Positions 25,940-33,928 of a stretch of DNA of 64,000 bases are shown here, piece by piece; position 1 is the stretch's first letter, and each line of letters opens with the position of its first letter. The DNA lies in NCBI RefSeq assembly GCF_030323865.1, contig NZ_CP066362.1:620001-684000 (forward strand), read 5' to 3'. The position numbers and the translations under genes are program-made. The notes beneath the pieces are model-generated. The model saw only the letters and a list, made by a program, of their open reading frames with translations. It searched no databases and had not been told where the DNA came from. The DNA comes from Pseudarthrobacter defluvii. Its GTDB lineage: Bacteria > Actinomycetota > Actinomycetes > Actinomycetales > Micrococcaceae.

Positions 25940-25945
25940 AACGGG

Positions 25946-26452
25946 TTAGAGGCTGCTCCGGTGCCCTGCGAAAAACTCCCGCAGCAACTGTGCGCACTCT
26001 TCCTCGCGGACCCCGGGGTAGACCTCAACCCAGTGGTTGAGCCGGCGTTCGCGGAGGATGTCGAACACCGATCCCGCGGCCCCGGCCTTCTCGTCCCACG
26101 CCCCGAACACCACCCTGGGGATCCGGGCCAGCACGATGGCGCCAGCACACATGGCGCAGGGCTCCAACGTGACCACCAGCGTGCAGTCGGACAACCGCCA
26201 GCCGTCGTCGCTGCCGCCGTCGAGCCGGGCCCGTTCCTGCAACCGTCCGGCCGCCTCCCTGATCGCCACCACCTCGGCGTGGGCCGTGGGGTCGCCCAAT
26301 GCCTCCCGTTGGTTCCGGCCGCTACCCAGCACCTCGCCGTCGGGCCCTATCACCACGGCCCCGATCGGCACATCCTCCGTAGCGAGGGCCCGCCGGGCCT
26401 CAGCCAGGGCAAGGCCCATCCAGGCGTTGTGTTTCTTTTCGGGCAACAGCAT
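25946..26452 (-). CDS. tadA: tRNA adenosine(34) deaminase
   Basis: 168 residues. Zinc and catalytic residues of the cytidine-deaminase fold are visible: HAE at 58-60 and PCAMC with C99 and C102. TadA converts A34 to inosine in tRNA-Arg(ACG); that tRNA is itself in this window at 48888-48961. The ATG at 26452 has TATCAT exactly 6 bp upstream, which suggests a leaderless mRNA and supports the start. It diverges from the PAP2 gene and is convergent with the glycosyltransferase operon, with only 6 bp between stops. Confidence 0.95.
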   Translation of the reverse strand: MLLPEKKHNAWMGLALAEARRALATEDVPIGAVVIGPDGEVLGSGRNQREALGDPTAHAEVVAIREAAGRLQERARLDGGSDDGWRLSDCTLVVTLEPCAMCAGAIVLARIPRVVFGAWDEKAGAAGSVFDILRERRLNHWVEVYPGVREEECAQLLREFFAGHRSSL

Positions 26453-26458
26453 GGCTCA

Positions 26459-26464
26459 ATGATA
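26459..26464 (-). promoter_or_regulatory. -10 element of leaderless tadA
   Basis: TATCAT on the minus strand, 6 bp before the tadA ATG (26452), so that transcription would begin at or next to the start codon. The same spacing recurs at many genes of this window. Confidence 0.6.
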
Positions 26465-26504
26465 GTTTCGAGAGATACTAAGCTTGCGTACTTTCCAGGG
26501 AGGC

Positions 26505-27332
26505 ATGATGAGCAGAGTCCACGAGCGCATGGACAGATGGTTCAAGCCTTATGCCGCCCTCTGGCTGACCCTGATCATCGGCGGAACGGTGGTTGTCATC
26601 ATGGCGCTCGCGGGCGCCGAGGTCTATGACGACGTGGTGGGCAAGGACGGACTCGCAAACCTCGATGTCCCGGCCCTCCACTACGCGGAGTCGCTGCGAA
26701 ACCCGGGCCTCGATGCCTTTGTCACCGGGTTCACCAACATCGGCGGTGGCGTCGGCATGCCCATCCTCGCCAGCATCCTTACCGCGTGGCTGACGTTCGT
26801 AACCCGGACCTGGCGGCCGCTCCTCCTGGTGGGCGGCGCGGCAACCGTCTCCATCCTGGCCACTACGTTCGGCAAGAAGCTCGTGGGCAGGACCCGCCCC
26901 GACCACGCCGATGCGGTGCCGCCTTACGAGGATTCGCCGTCGTTCCCCAGCGGCCATACCCTCAACACCACGGTGGTCATCAGTGTCCTCCTGTATGTCC
27001 TGTGCCTGCAGTTCCACCAGCTCTGGGTGAGGGTCACGGCCATCACGGCCGGCGTGATCTTCATCATCGCCATGGGGCTGAGCAGGGTTTTCCTGGGCCA
27101 CCACTGGCTGACCGACGTCATGGCCGGCTGGACGCTGGGGCTGGCCTGGGTGGCCGTCGTGATCCTGGCGCATCGGTTGTTCCACCTGTTGAGGCGCAAG
27201 CAGCATGCGGGCCCGGCGCCCACGTTCGACCGTCCCGTGGTGCGCGATGTCGTCCTGGAATCCGTGCACGACGGCGGCGACGCCGGCAAGGAGGGCGCGT
27301 CCGGAAGCCGAGGCAAGGACACCGCCGGGTGA
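26505..27332 (+). CDS. PAP2-family membrane phosphatase
   Basis: 275 residues from the first ATG of ATGATG after CAGGGAGG. Six membrane helices and the three PAP2 motifs: KKLVGRTRPDH, SFPSGHT (catalytic His), and SRVFLGHHWLTDV (nucleophile His region). It probably dephosphorylates a lipid phosphate such as undecaprenyl pyrophosphate or phosphatidate at the membrane outer face. The basic C-terminal tail after the last helix (about 50 residues) is cytoplasmic or extracellular low-complexity sequence. It ends 12 bp before upp. Confidence 0.92.
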   Translation: MMSRVHERMDRWFKPYAALWLTLIIGGTVVVIMALAGAEVYDDVVGKDGLANLDVPALHYAESLRNPGLDAFVTGFTNIGGGVGMPILASILTAWLTFVTRTWRPLLLVGGAATVSILATTFGKKLVGRTRPDHADAVPPYEDSPSFPSGHTLNTTVVISVLLYVLCLQFHQLWVRVTAITAGVIFIIAMGLSRVFLGHHWLTDVMAGWTLGLAWVAVVILAHRLFHLLRRKQHAGPAPTFDRPVVRDVVLESVHDGGDAGKEGASGSRGKDTAG

Positions 27333-27338
27333 TAGTTT
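27333..27338 (+). promoter_or_regulatory. -10 element of leaderless upp
   Basis: TAGTTT, 6 bp before the upp ATG, overlapping the end of the PAP2 gene. It fits the TANNNT-plus-six-bases layout found at other starts here. Confidence 0.55.
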
Positions 27339-27344
27339 TGGGGG

Positions 27345-27980
27345 ATGCGCACTCTCGTTGTTGACCACCCCCTGGTCGCCCACAAGCTCACCGTCCTGCG
27401 GGACAAGAACACGCCGTCGCCGGTTTTCCGCCAGCTGACGGAAGAGCTGGTGACTTTGCTGGCGTATGAAGCCACGCGGGAGGTCCGCACCGAGCCCGTG
27501 ACCATCGAGACTCCCGTCAGCACCACTATTGGCACCGCATTCACCAAGCCCACGCCGCTGGTGGTTCCCATCCTGCGTGCCGGCCTGGGAATGCTGGAGG
27601 GCATGACCAAGCTGGTGCCCACCGCCGAGGTGGGCTTCCTGGGCATGGCCCGGGACGAGGAAACGCTGGACATCATCACCTACGCCGAGCGCCTCCCGGA
27701 GGACCTGACAGGCCGCCAGGTCTTCGTGCTGGACCCCATGCTCGCCACCGGCGGCACGCTGCGCGAGGCCATCAAGTTCCTGTTCAAGCGGGGCGCGTCG
27801 GACGTCACCTGCATCTGCCTGCTGGCGGCCCCGGAGGGCCTTGCCAAGCTGGAGGAGGAACTGGGCGACGCAAACGTGCACATCGTCCTGGCCTCCATCG
27901 ACGAGAAGCTCAACGAGAAGTCCTACATCGTTCCCGGCCTGGGCGACGCCGGCGACCGGCTCTACGGCATCGCAGGGTAG
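27345..27980 (+). CDS. upp: Uracil phosphoribosyltransferase
   Basis: 211 residues, canonical length. It makes UMP from uracil and PRPP (pyrimidine salvage). The PRPP loop is seen in [12 protein letters not shown], the flexible N-terminal [20 protein letters not shown] is characteristic, and the uracil-binding C-terminus ends [21 protein letters not shown] lies 6 bp before the ATG (27333-27338), a leaderless promoter placed between the PAP2 stop and this start. Confidence 0.97.
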   Translation: MRTLVVDHPLVAHKLTVLRDKNTPSPVFRQLTEELVTLLAYEATREVRTEPVTIETPVSTTIGTAFTKPTPLVVPILRAGLGMLEGMTKLVPTAEVGFLGMARDEETLDIITYAERLPEDLTGRQVFVLDPMLATGGTLREAIKFLFKRGASDVTCICLLAAPEGLAKLEEELGDANVHIVLASIDEKLNEKSYIVPGLGDAGDRLYGIAG

Positions 27981-28024
27981 TTTTCACCCTTTCTGGATGC
28001 TGGTCCCGCCGCTAGCCTGTGCGG

Positions 28025-28441
28025 ATGGACTGGAAACTGGAACTTGTCTTTGTCCCTGTATCCGACGTTGACCGCGCCAAGGACTTCTACGTCAACAAGG
28101 TGGGCTTCAACGCGGACTACGACGAGCGGCCGTCGGACGACATCCGTTTTGTACAGCTGACCCCGCCCGGCTCTGCCTGCTCCATCTGCATGGGCGAGGG
28201 GCTTTTGGACGCCCCTCCCGGCACGGGGACCACTCTCCAAATGGTGGTCGACGATATCCAAAAAGCGCACGACCAGCTGAAGAACAACGGTGTGGACGTC
28301 AGTGATGTCGAGGTGCTCCCATGGGGCCACTTCGTCTACTTTGCGGATCCGGACGGCAACAAGTGGGCCGTCCAGTACATACCGTGGCGGAACGCTGGGC
28401 AGGACAGCAGCGCGCAGGACGCTGGGCAAGGCAACAGTTAA
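28025..28441 (+). CDS. VOC-family protein (glyoxalase/bleomycin-resistance fold)
   Basis: 138 residues. Two beta-alpha-beta-beta-beta units are recognisable: KLELVFVPVSDVDRAKDFYV at the start, and LQMVVDDIQKAHDQLKNNGV with HFVYFADPDGNKWAVQYIP at the end (the FADPDGN motif is typical of VOC proteins). Metal ligand His/Glu positions are incomplete, so it may be a dioxygenase, isomerase, binding or resistance protein. TAGCCT at 28013-28018 lies exactly 6 bp before the ATG, choosing ATG 28025 over the GTG 6 bp upstream. The C-terminal tail after WAVQYIPWR is Gln/Asp-rich. Confidence 0.85.
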   Translation: MDWKLELVFVPVSDVDRAKDFYVNKVGFNADYDERPSDDIRFVQLTPPGSACSICMGEGLLDAPPGTGTTLQMVVDDIQKAHDQLKNNGVDVSDVEVLPWGHFVYFADPDGNKWAVQYIPWRNAGQDSSAQDAGQGNS

Positions 28442-28445
28442 AAGC

Positions 28446-28484
28446 AAACCGCGGGCCGCATCGTGATGATGCGGCCCGCGGTTT
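28446..28484. terminator. Strong hairpin terminator
   Basis: A perfect 17-bp stem (28446-28462 with 28468-28484) begins with AAACC and ends in GGTTT, usable from both strands. It follows the VOC gene by 5 bp. Confidence 0.85.
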
Positions 28485-28518
28485 GTGCTGGAATTTCGCA
28501 GCTTTGCCCCGTCGCCAA

Positions 28519-28560
28519 GGCGTACGACGGCGGATGGCCGGCGACACGCCGTCGAACGCC
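28519..28560. terminator. Second hairpin, sharing a dispersed 20-bp motif
   Basis: 28519-28532 pairs with 28547-28560 apart from one mismatch. Bases 28519-28538 match 1208-1227 in 19 of 20 positions, and both copies form the 5' arm of an intergenic hairpin between convergent genes. Confidence 0.6.
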
Positions 28561-28624
28561 CCCAAAGGTGGGGAGATTCAGCGGAAGAGTTCCCTTTGAG
28601 CCCCCGGCGCCAGGGGAGTGGTGC

Positions 28625-29371
28625 CTAGTACCAGTTGTGGGCGAGGTGGAAGTTCAGTGCGCCGCAGGGGGACTGGTAGCTCTTCTTGATGTAATCGAGG
28701 CCCCAGTTGATCTGGGTGCGGTAGTTGGTCAGGTAATCCGCGCCGGAGCTGGCCATCTTCTCCGCGGGCAGGGACTGGACGATGCCGTATGCCCCGCTGC
28801 TGGGATTGGTGGCCGTGGTGGTCCAGTCCGACTCCTTGGTCCACAGTGTCTGCAGGCACTGCATCTGGTCAGGTCCCCAGCCAAAGGTTGCCAACTGGCC
28901 GGCGGCGTAGGCCTGGGCGCCGGCGGGATCATTAACCGCGACGGCGGGTGCCGGCTCAGGTGCAGGAGCAGGCTCGGGTGCCGGAGCCGGTGCAGGGGCT
29001 GGTGCAGGAGCCGGGGCTTCTGCTGCGGGGGCTGCCGGTGCCGGCGCGGGGGCTGGTTCCGCTGCCTGCGGCGCAACGCTTATTGCCGCCGGAACGGACG
29101 CTGCCGGGTTGGAACGGATTTCGCTCTTCTCGATGCTCATTTGGGCGTCGGCCGCTGCCGTGGAAGAGTTTGAATCGGTGGATGACACCGGAGTCATGTT
29201 GCTGGTCGCCTGACCTGCCGCGCCTACCCCCACCAGCACCGCGCAGGATGCTGCGAGGATCCCGGCTCGCGTACCGAAGCTGGTCTTCTTTGCGGGCTTT
29301 GTAGCTGCTTGCTGCTCTGCCCGGTGTTTAGCCTTGGCATGCAGGCATGGTTCTGCCGTGTTTTTGGACAT
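28625..29371 (-). CDS. Secreted transglycosylase-like (Rpf/lysozyme-fold) protein
   Basis: 248 residues. Basic N-terminus, one hydrophobic segment (about 33-53) as signal or anchor, a long Pro/Ala/Glu repeat linker (APAPAPAPAPAPEPAPAPEP at about 120-140), and a C-terminal lytic-transglycosylase-like domain: LQTLWTKESDW with the candidate catalytic Glu, NPSSGAYGIVQSLPAEKM, and the ending GALNFHLAHNWY. It should remodel peptidoglycan outside the cell. The leader carries a c-di-AMP riboswitch, which in actinobacteria typically controls such wall hydrolases. Confidence 0.88.
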   Translation of the reverse strand: MSKNTAEPCLHAKAKHRAEQQAATKPAKKTSFGTRAGILAASCAVLVGVGAAGQATSNMTPVSSTDSNSSTAAADAQMSIEKSEIRSNPAASVPAAISVAPQAAEPAPAPAPAAPAAEAPAPAPAPAPAPAPEPAPAPEPAPAVAVNDPAGAQAYAAGQLATFGWGPDQMQCLQTLWTKESDWTTTATNPSSGAYGIVQSLPAEKMASSGADYLTNYRTQINWGLDYIKKSYQSPCGALNFHLAHNWY

Positions 29372-29380
29372 GATTGATCG

Positions 29381-29545
29381 CCTCTCACACCTGCGGAGTT
29401 AGCTGTCGGGTTCGGATGAGGGCATCCGGCCGCACGGAAAAATCACGTACTGGCTTAACCCCAAGGGCGTACATTGCCCGGGACGGTGGGTCCCCCGCCT
29501 CTGCCGTTGCTCAATCGGGATCCGGGGAAGCGGCAGAGCTTGGCG
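29381..29545 (-). promoter_or_regulatory. c-di-AMP riboswitch (ydaO/yuaA class)
   Basis: Minus strand, directly upstream of the wall-lytic gene. The conserved 3' block CCGAACCCGACAGCTAACTC followed by CGCAGGTG is clear, as are GGGGGACCCA and TTGGGGTTAAGCC upstream and a 5' GCCAAGCTCTGCCG half. The order and spacing match the class that usually turns expression off when c-di-AMP is high. Boundaries are approximate. Confidence 0.85.
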
Positions 29546-29707
29546 TCAACCCGGGATATGCGGCCCGAACGGGAGCCGCACCCAATCGACGGTACAGGAA
29601 AAGCATTCCAATGTCACATTTGGGTAACGGATGTCACGATCTTTGGCGCGCCGCTTTGCGGTCTGCGTCCGGTTGAGTCGTTACTTTCGGTACACCATGC
29701 CGTGTTG
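29546..29707. other. Promoter-bearing spacer upstream of the riboswitch
   Basis: No gene seen. The stretch lies between the riboswitch 5' edge and the end of the GT39 gene. It should hold the promoter of the wall-lytic gene; no single -35/-10 pair is clear enough to call. Confidence 0.4.
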
Positions 29708-31786
29708 TTACCTTGCCAAGATGTAGAGGGTAGTGCCGCCGATGCTTTGCGGAGTGAAGTTTTCCGAAACCCACTGCGCGATCCGGGCCGAGGCATCCGA
29801 ACCGGAGGCGGATCGCATGGTTCCGCCGCTGATGAAGTAGTGGATCCTTCCCTGCCTCACGAGGTCCTGGAATTGGGCCAGGGTGGGGGAGGGGTCGGTG
29901 CCGTTGAAGCCGCCCACCGCCATCACGGGCAGTTCCGTTGCCAATTGGTACCCGGCGGCATTGTTGGAGCCCACCACCGCTGCTGCCCAGGTGTAACCGG
30001 ATGCGCCGTCTTTGAGCGCGGCCACGAGATCCGCTGATGGGGTGGGTGCGCCGAGGAGCCCGCCCATGCCGCCCGCAAATCCAGCACCGCCTTGGGTTGT
30101 CCCGCCGGTCCCGCCGCGGTTGGCCTGCTGCTGGAAGCCTTGTCCCGTGGAGTTCTGCCCGGCGAAGCCTTGTCCTGTAACTCGGCCGGAGTTGTTCCGG
30201 CCGGCCGCACTGAAGCCTCCCGGCCCGCGTCCGCCGGCGCCAAAGCCGGAGGCTGGCCCTGCACTCACGATTGCCCCGCTGTGTGCCGTCGCCGCGGTGG
30301 TGATGGAGTAGGCCAGCGGCCCGGCGAGCGACGCGGCAATGGCGAGGGCCGCCGTCGTCCGCTGCATGGAACGCAGGCGCAGGAACCTGTTGAGCCCGAG
30401 TCCTGCCGCGGCGGCCACACCTCCGGCGAGCACCAGCCAGCGCAGCCATGGGCCGTAAGCGGACGTGGTTCCCAGCAGATGGAAGGCCATAAGAGCTGCC
30501 GTGGCCACCGCTGCGGCCAGGAAGATGCCGGCAGCGGCCTGCCGGCGGTGCTGCCACAGCAGAACGGAGCCCAAGCCGGCCAGCGCGGCGATACCCGGCG
30601 CCAGTGCAACCGCGTAGTACGGGTGGATGATGCCGGCCATGAAGCTGAAGACGAGGCCCGTCACCAGGACCCACGAGCCCCAGACGATGACGGAAGCGCG
30701 GACGGCATCGGTGCGTGGCGCCCGTCGCCCAACCCACACCAGTCCCACCGCAAGGATGAGGGCGGACGGCAGCAGCCATGCAATTTGGCCGCCAAACTCG
30801 CTGTTGAACATCCTGAGTAGGCCGGGAACACCCCAGCCGTTGCCGCCGCCCACGCTGCCCGTTTCGTCGCCCGTCAACCGGCCCAACCCGTTGTAACCCA
30901 GGGTCAGCTCCAGGATGGAGTTGTTTTGCGACCCGCCAATGTAAGGCCGCATGTCCGCCGGAGTCAGCTCCACGGCCAGCAGCCACCATCCGGCGGAAAT
31001 TACCATCGCTGCCGCTGCCGCTGCCAGCCGGAGCAGCCGCCGCCGCATCCTGCCCGGCCCCGCAACCATGTAGGCCAGGGCGAACCCGGGAAGCACCAGC
31101 AGGACCTGCAGTTGCTTGGCCAGGAACCCGAAGCCCAGGAACGCCCCGGCCAGCAGGAGCCAGCGCAGCCGGTCCTCCTGGACTGCACGCAGGACCGCGT
31201 ATCCGGCGGCCGTCATGAGCAGCACCAGCAGGGCGTCCGGGTTGTTGAACCGGAACATCAGTGTGGCCACCGGGGTGAGGGCCAGGACTGCCGCCGCCAG
31301 CAGGCCTGCGCGGTGCGCGAGCCGGACGTCACCGGTGGCCGGTGCTGCGGCCCGCCGCACTGCCACGTAGAGCAGCCAGGCAGCGCCAACCCCCATCAGC
31401 GCCTGGGGAACCAGGATGCTCCAGGAGCTCAGGCCGAAGATCCGGACCGAGAGCCCCATGATCCACAGGGAAGCCGGCGGCTTGTCCACCGTGATGGCAT
31501 TCGCGGCGTCGGAGGATCCGAAGAACCAGGCTGCCCAGTCCTGGGATCCGGCCTGGGCTGCGGCTGAATAGAACGCGTTGGCCCAGCCGGATGCTCCAAG
31601 GTTCCACAGGTAAAGCACGGCCGTACCGGCCAGCACAGTTGCCAGTTCCAGCCGCCGGCGGAAGGCCGCCCGGTCCAGGCGGGCGAACCCCGCGCGGTCC
31701 CTGAGGGCGAACCCGGCCCGGCGCGCCGGCGGCTTCCTCCGGGAGTGGGCTGCGGTGGTTACAGGCATGGTGTGCTGGCTGGCCAT
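29708..31786 (-). CDS. GT39-type membrane glycosyltransferase with Gly-rich tail (YkcA/YkcB-like)
   Basis: 692 residues. N-terminal PMT/ArnT-like membrane domain: catalytic-loop Asp-containing segment, NAITVDKPPASLWIMGLSVR, and PHYAVALAPGIAALAG-type late helices (IIHPYYAVALAP). After about twelve helices comes a Gly/Gln/Asn-rich extracellular stretch (about 515-580), then a small folded C-terminal domain (LPVMAVGGFNGTDPSPTLAQFQ, YFISGGTM). It should move a sugar from a polyprenyl-phosphate donor to an acceptor on the outer face. It sits 6 bp after its paralogue and is the last gene of the operon. The acceptor is unknown. Confidence 0.88.
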   Translation of the reverse strand: MASQHTMPVTTAAHSRRKPPARRAGFALRDRAGFARLDRAAFRRRLELATVLAGTAVLYLWNLGASGWANAFYSAAAQAGSQDWAAWFFGSSDAANAITVDKPPASLWIMGLSVRIFGLSSWSILVPQALMGVGAAWLLYVAVRRAAAPATGDVRLAHRAGLLAAAVLALTPVATLMFRFNNPDALLVLLMTAAGYAVLRAVQEDRLRWLLLAGAFLGFGFLAKQLQVLLVLPGFALAYMVAGPGRMRRRLLRLAAAAAAMVISAGWWLLAVELTPADMRPYIGGSQNNSILELTLGYNGLGRLTGDETGSVGGGNGWGVPGLLRMFNSEFGGQIAWLLPSALILAVGLVWVGRRAPRTDAVRASVIVWGSWVLVTGLVFSFMAGIIHPYYAVALAPGIAALAGLGSVLLWQHRRQAAAGIFLAAAVATAALMAFHLLGTTSAYGPWLRWLVLAGGVAAAAGLGLNRFLRLRSMQRTTAALAIAASLAGPLAYSITTAATAHSGAIVSAGPASGFGAGGRGPGGFSAAGRNNSGRVTGQGFAGQNSTGQGFQQQANRGGTGGTTQGGAGFAGGMGGLLGAPTPSADLVAALKDGASGYTWAAAVVGSNNAAGYQLATELPVMAVGGFNGTDPSPTLAQFQDLVRQGRIHYFISGGTMRSASGSDASARIAQWVSENFTPQSIGGTTLYILAR

Positions 31787-31792
31787 GGCGTC

Positions 31793-33928
31793 CTACTTGG
31801 TGAGCTGGTAAACGGTTGAGCTGCCCACGGTCTGGGCCTGGAAGTTGGCCTGGACCCAGGCGGCCACCTCGGAGTTGCCGCCCCGGCCACCCATGCGTCC
31901 TCCGCCCATGCCACCGGCGCCACCCTCGATGAAGTAGCCGATCTGGCCCTTGGCCACCATGTCCTGGAACTCGGCGAGTGTTGGGTATGGGTCACCGCCG
32001 TTCCAGCCGCCCAAGGCAATGACGTTGGTGTTCGTGGCGAGTTCCAGGCTTGCCGCCTGGCTGGCACCGGAGACGATGGCCGACCACTTGGTGGTGGTGC
32101 CGGTCAACAAGGCAGTCACCGCGGCGTCGGCAGTTCCTTCACCGGGACCACCCGCACCGCCTGCCCGGCCTGGGCCGTCCGTGCCGCCGTCGGGTGCGCC
32201 GCCGAAGCCATTCGTGGGGTCGAGTCCGTTGGTTCCGGTGGCAGAGTCCGTGGTGGAGTTCCTGCCGTCAGTCCGGTCGCCGCGGAATCCCGCGGCCCGG
32301 TTGCCGGAAGCGCCCGCCGAAGACCCCGCGGGCCCCGACGTCGGAATGGAGCCTGAGTGCGCGGAAGCAGCAGTGGCCAGGGTCCAGGCACCCGCTCCAA
32401 GCCCGCCGGCCAGGAGGGATACGACGACGACGGCGGCAGCCCCCGCGCGCCGGAACCGTCCGGCAGTACCCACGGCGTCGAGGCGGAGCAGGATTGCCGC
32501 GGCGGCAAGGACACCGAAGATGATGATCACCACGCGGAGCCAGGGGAGCCAGGATGCGTCCCGGCCCAGGAGGATGGAGGACCATACGGAGGTGCCCAGG
32601 ACGGTCGCCGCCAGGACAATGCGCGCGGGCCAGTACGCCCGGCCGCGCCAGAGTCCTACTGCACCGATGCCCACCAGGGCCGCGATTGCCGGTGCCAGTG
32701 CCACTGAGTAGTAGGGGTGGACGATGCCGCTCATGAAGCTGAAGACACCCGCGGTGACCAGGAGCCATCCACCCCACAGGATCAGCGATGCACGGCTTGG
32801 GGAAGTGCGGACTTCACGCCTGGTGAACCACAGGCCCGCCACCAGCAGGATCAGGGCCGCAGGCAGCAGCCATGACACTTCGCCCGCGAAGCTCGTCCCA
32901 AACATCCGCAGCAGGCCGGCAGCCCCGCCGAACCCGGAATTGCCACCGCCGAAGCCGCCGGCGGGGCCTCCGGCCGCATCCGCAGCACCTCCGGCTCCAC
33001 CGCCGGGCATGCCTTCCCCCGAACCGGTGATTCTGGCCAGGCCGTTGTAGCCGAAGGTCAGTTCCAGGAAGCTGTTGGTGGTGGAACCGGCCATGTACGG
33101 GCGTTCCGAAGCGGGGGTCAGTTGGAAGAGCGCAACGTAGCTGCCTGCCACCACAATGATTCCGCCCAGGGCGCCCAGCAGGTGGGCCATGCGGCGCCCG
33201 ATCGAGGTGGGCGCAGCCCACAGGTAGGCCAGTCCCAGCGCCGGGACGATCAGGAAACCCTGGAGCATCTTGGTGAGGAACGCCAGGCCGATCACGGCTC
33301 CGGCCGCCACCAGCCATTTCCAGCCAGCCCGCTCGATGGCGCGGGTGGTGAAGTACGCCGCCAGCACCAGGCACAGCGTGAGCATTGCGTCCGGATTATT
33401 GAACTTGAACATGAGCGCCGCCACCGGCGTCAACGCCAGGGCGCCGCCGGCCAACAGGCCCGCCGCCGGCCCCGAGACCCGTTTGACGGCCAGATAGAGG
33501 AACCCGACGGCGGCCACACCCATGAGTGCTTCCGGCACCAGCATGCTCAGCGGTGAGAAGCCGAAGATCCGGCCTGCGAGAGCGGGGATCCAGAGTGCCG
33601 CGGGCGGCTTGTCGACCGTGATGGCGTTGCCGGCATCGAGCGACCCGAAGAGGAAAGCGGTCCAGTCCTTGGTGCCGGCCTGGATGGCCGCGGCGTAGAA
33701 GGAATTGCCGTAGCCGGTTGCTGCCAGGTTCCACAGGTACAGGACCGCAGTTGCCACCAGGAGCCCCGCCGCGGAGGGCCGCACCCAGCGTGCCTGGTTA
33801 CCGAAGGCGTAGTGGGTCCAGCGGGGTGCGGGATTGGCTGTTCCGGCAGGACCTGCGGCGGGGCCGGCGTGCGGATGCTGGGGTCCGGCGGCGGAGGTGG
33901 CTCCTGCCGGGGAAATGGTGGAGGTCAT
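31793..33928 (-). CDS. GT39-type membrane glycosyltransferase, paralogue (YkcA/YkcB-like)
   Basis: 711 residues with the same plan as its neighbour: NAITVDKPPAALWIPALAG, NNPDAMLTLCLVLAAYFTTR, IVHPYYSVALAPAIAAL, a Gly/Asn/Thr/Asp-rich stretch, then the C-terminal domain NVIALGGWNGGDPYPTLAEF and GYFIEGGAGG. Its start overlaps the GT2/GtrA stop by four bases (ATGA), and it is clearly a duplicate of the downstream gene. Two paralogues in tandem suggest two linkages or two acceptors. Confidence 0.88.
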   Translation of the reverse strand: MTSTISPAGATSAAGPQHPHAGPAAGPAGTANPAPRWTHYAFGNQARWVRPSAAGLLVATAVLYLWNLAATGYGNSFYAAAIQAGTKDWTAFLFGSLDAGNAITVDKPPAALWIPALAGRIFGFSPLSMLVPEALMGVAAVGFLYLAVKRVSGPAAGLLAGGALALTPVAALMFKFNNPDAMLTLCLVLAAYFTTRAIERAGWKWLVAAGAVIGLAFLTKMLQGFLIVPALGLAYLWAAPTSIGRRMAHLLGALGGIIVVAGSYVALFQLTPASERPYMAGSTTNSFLELTFGYNGLARITGSGEGMPGGGAGGAADAAGGPAGGFGGGNSGFGGAAGLLRMFGTSFAGEVSWLLPAALILLVAGLWFTRREVRTSPSRASLILWGGWLLVTAGVFSFMSGIVHPYYSVALAPAIAALVGIGAVGLWRGRAYWPARIVLAATVLGTSVWSSILLGRDASWLPWLRVVIIIFGVLAAAAILLRLDAVGTAGRFRRAGAAAVVVVSLLAGGLGAGAWTLATAASAHSGSIPTSGPAGSSAGASGNRAAGFRGDRTDGRNSTTDSATGTNGLDPTNGFGGAPDGGTDGPGRAGGAGGPGEGTADAAVTALLTGTTTKWSAIVSGASQAASLELATNTNVIALGGWNGGDPYPTLAEFQDMVAKGQIGYFIEGGAGGMGGGRMGGRGGNSEVAAWVQANFQAQTVGSSTVYQLTK

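Noticed and set aside
26478..27881. 467-codon minus-strand frame across the PAP2 and upp genes
   Set aside because: Covers two genes with clear motifs on the other strand; no supporting signal.
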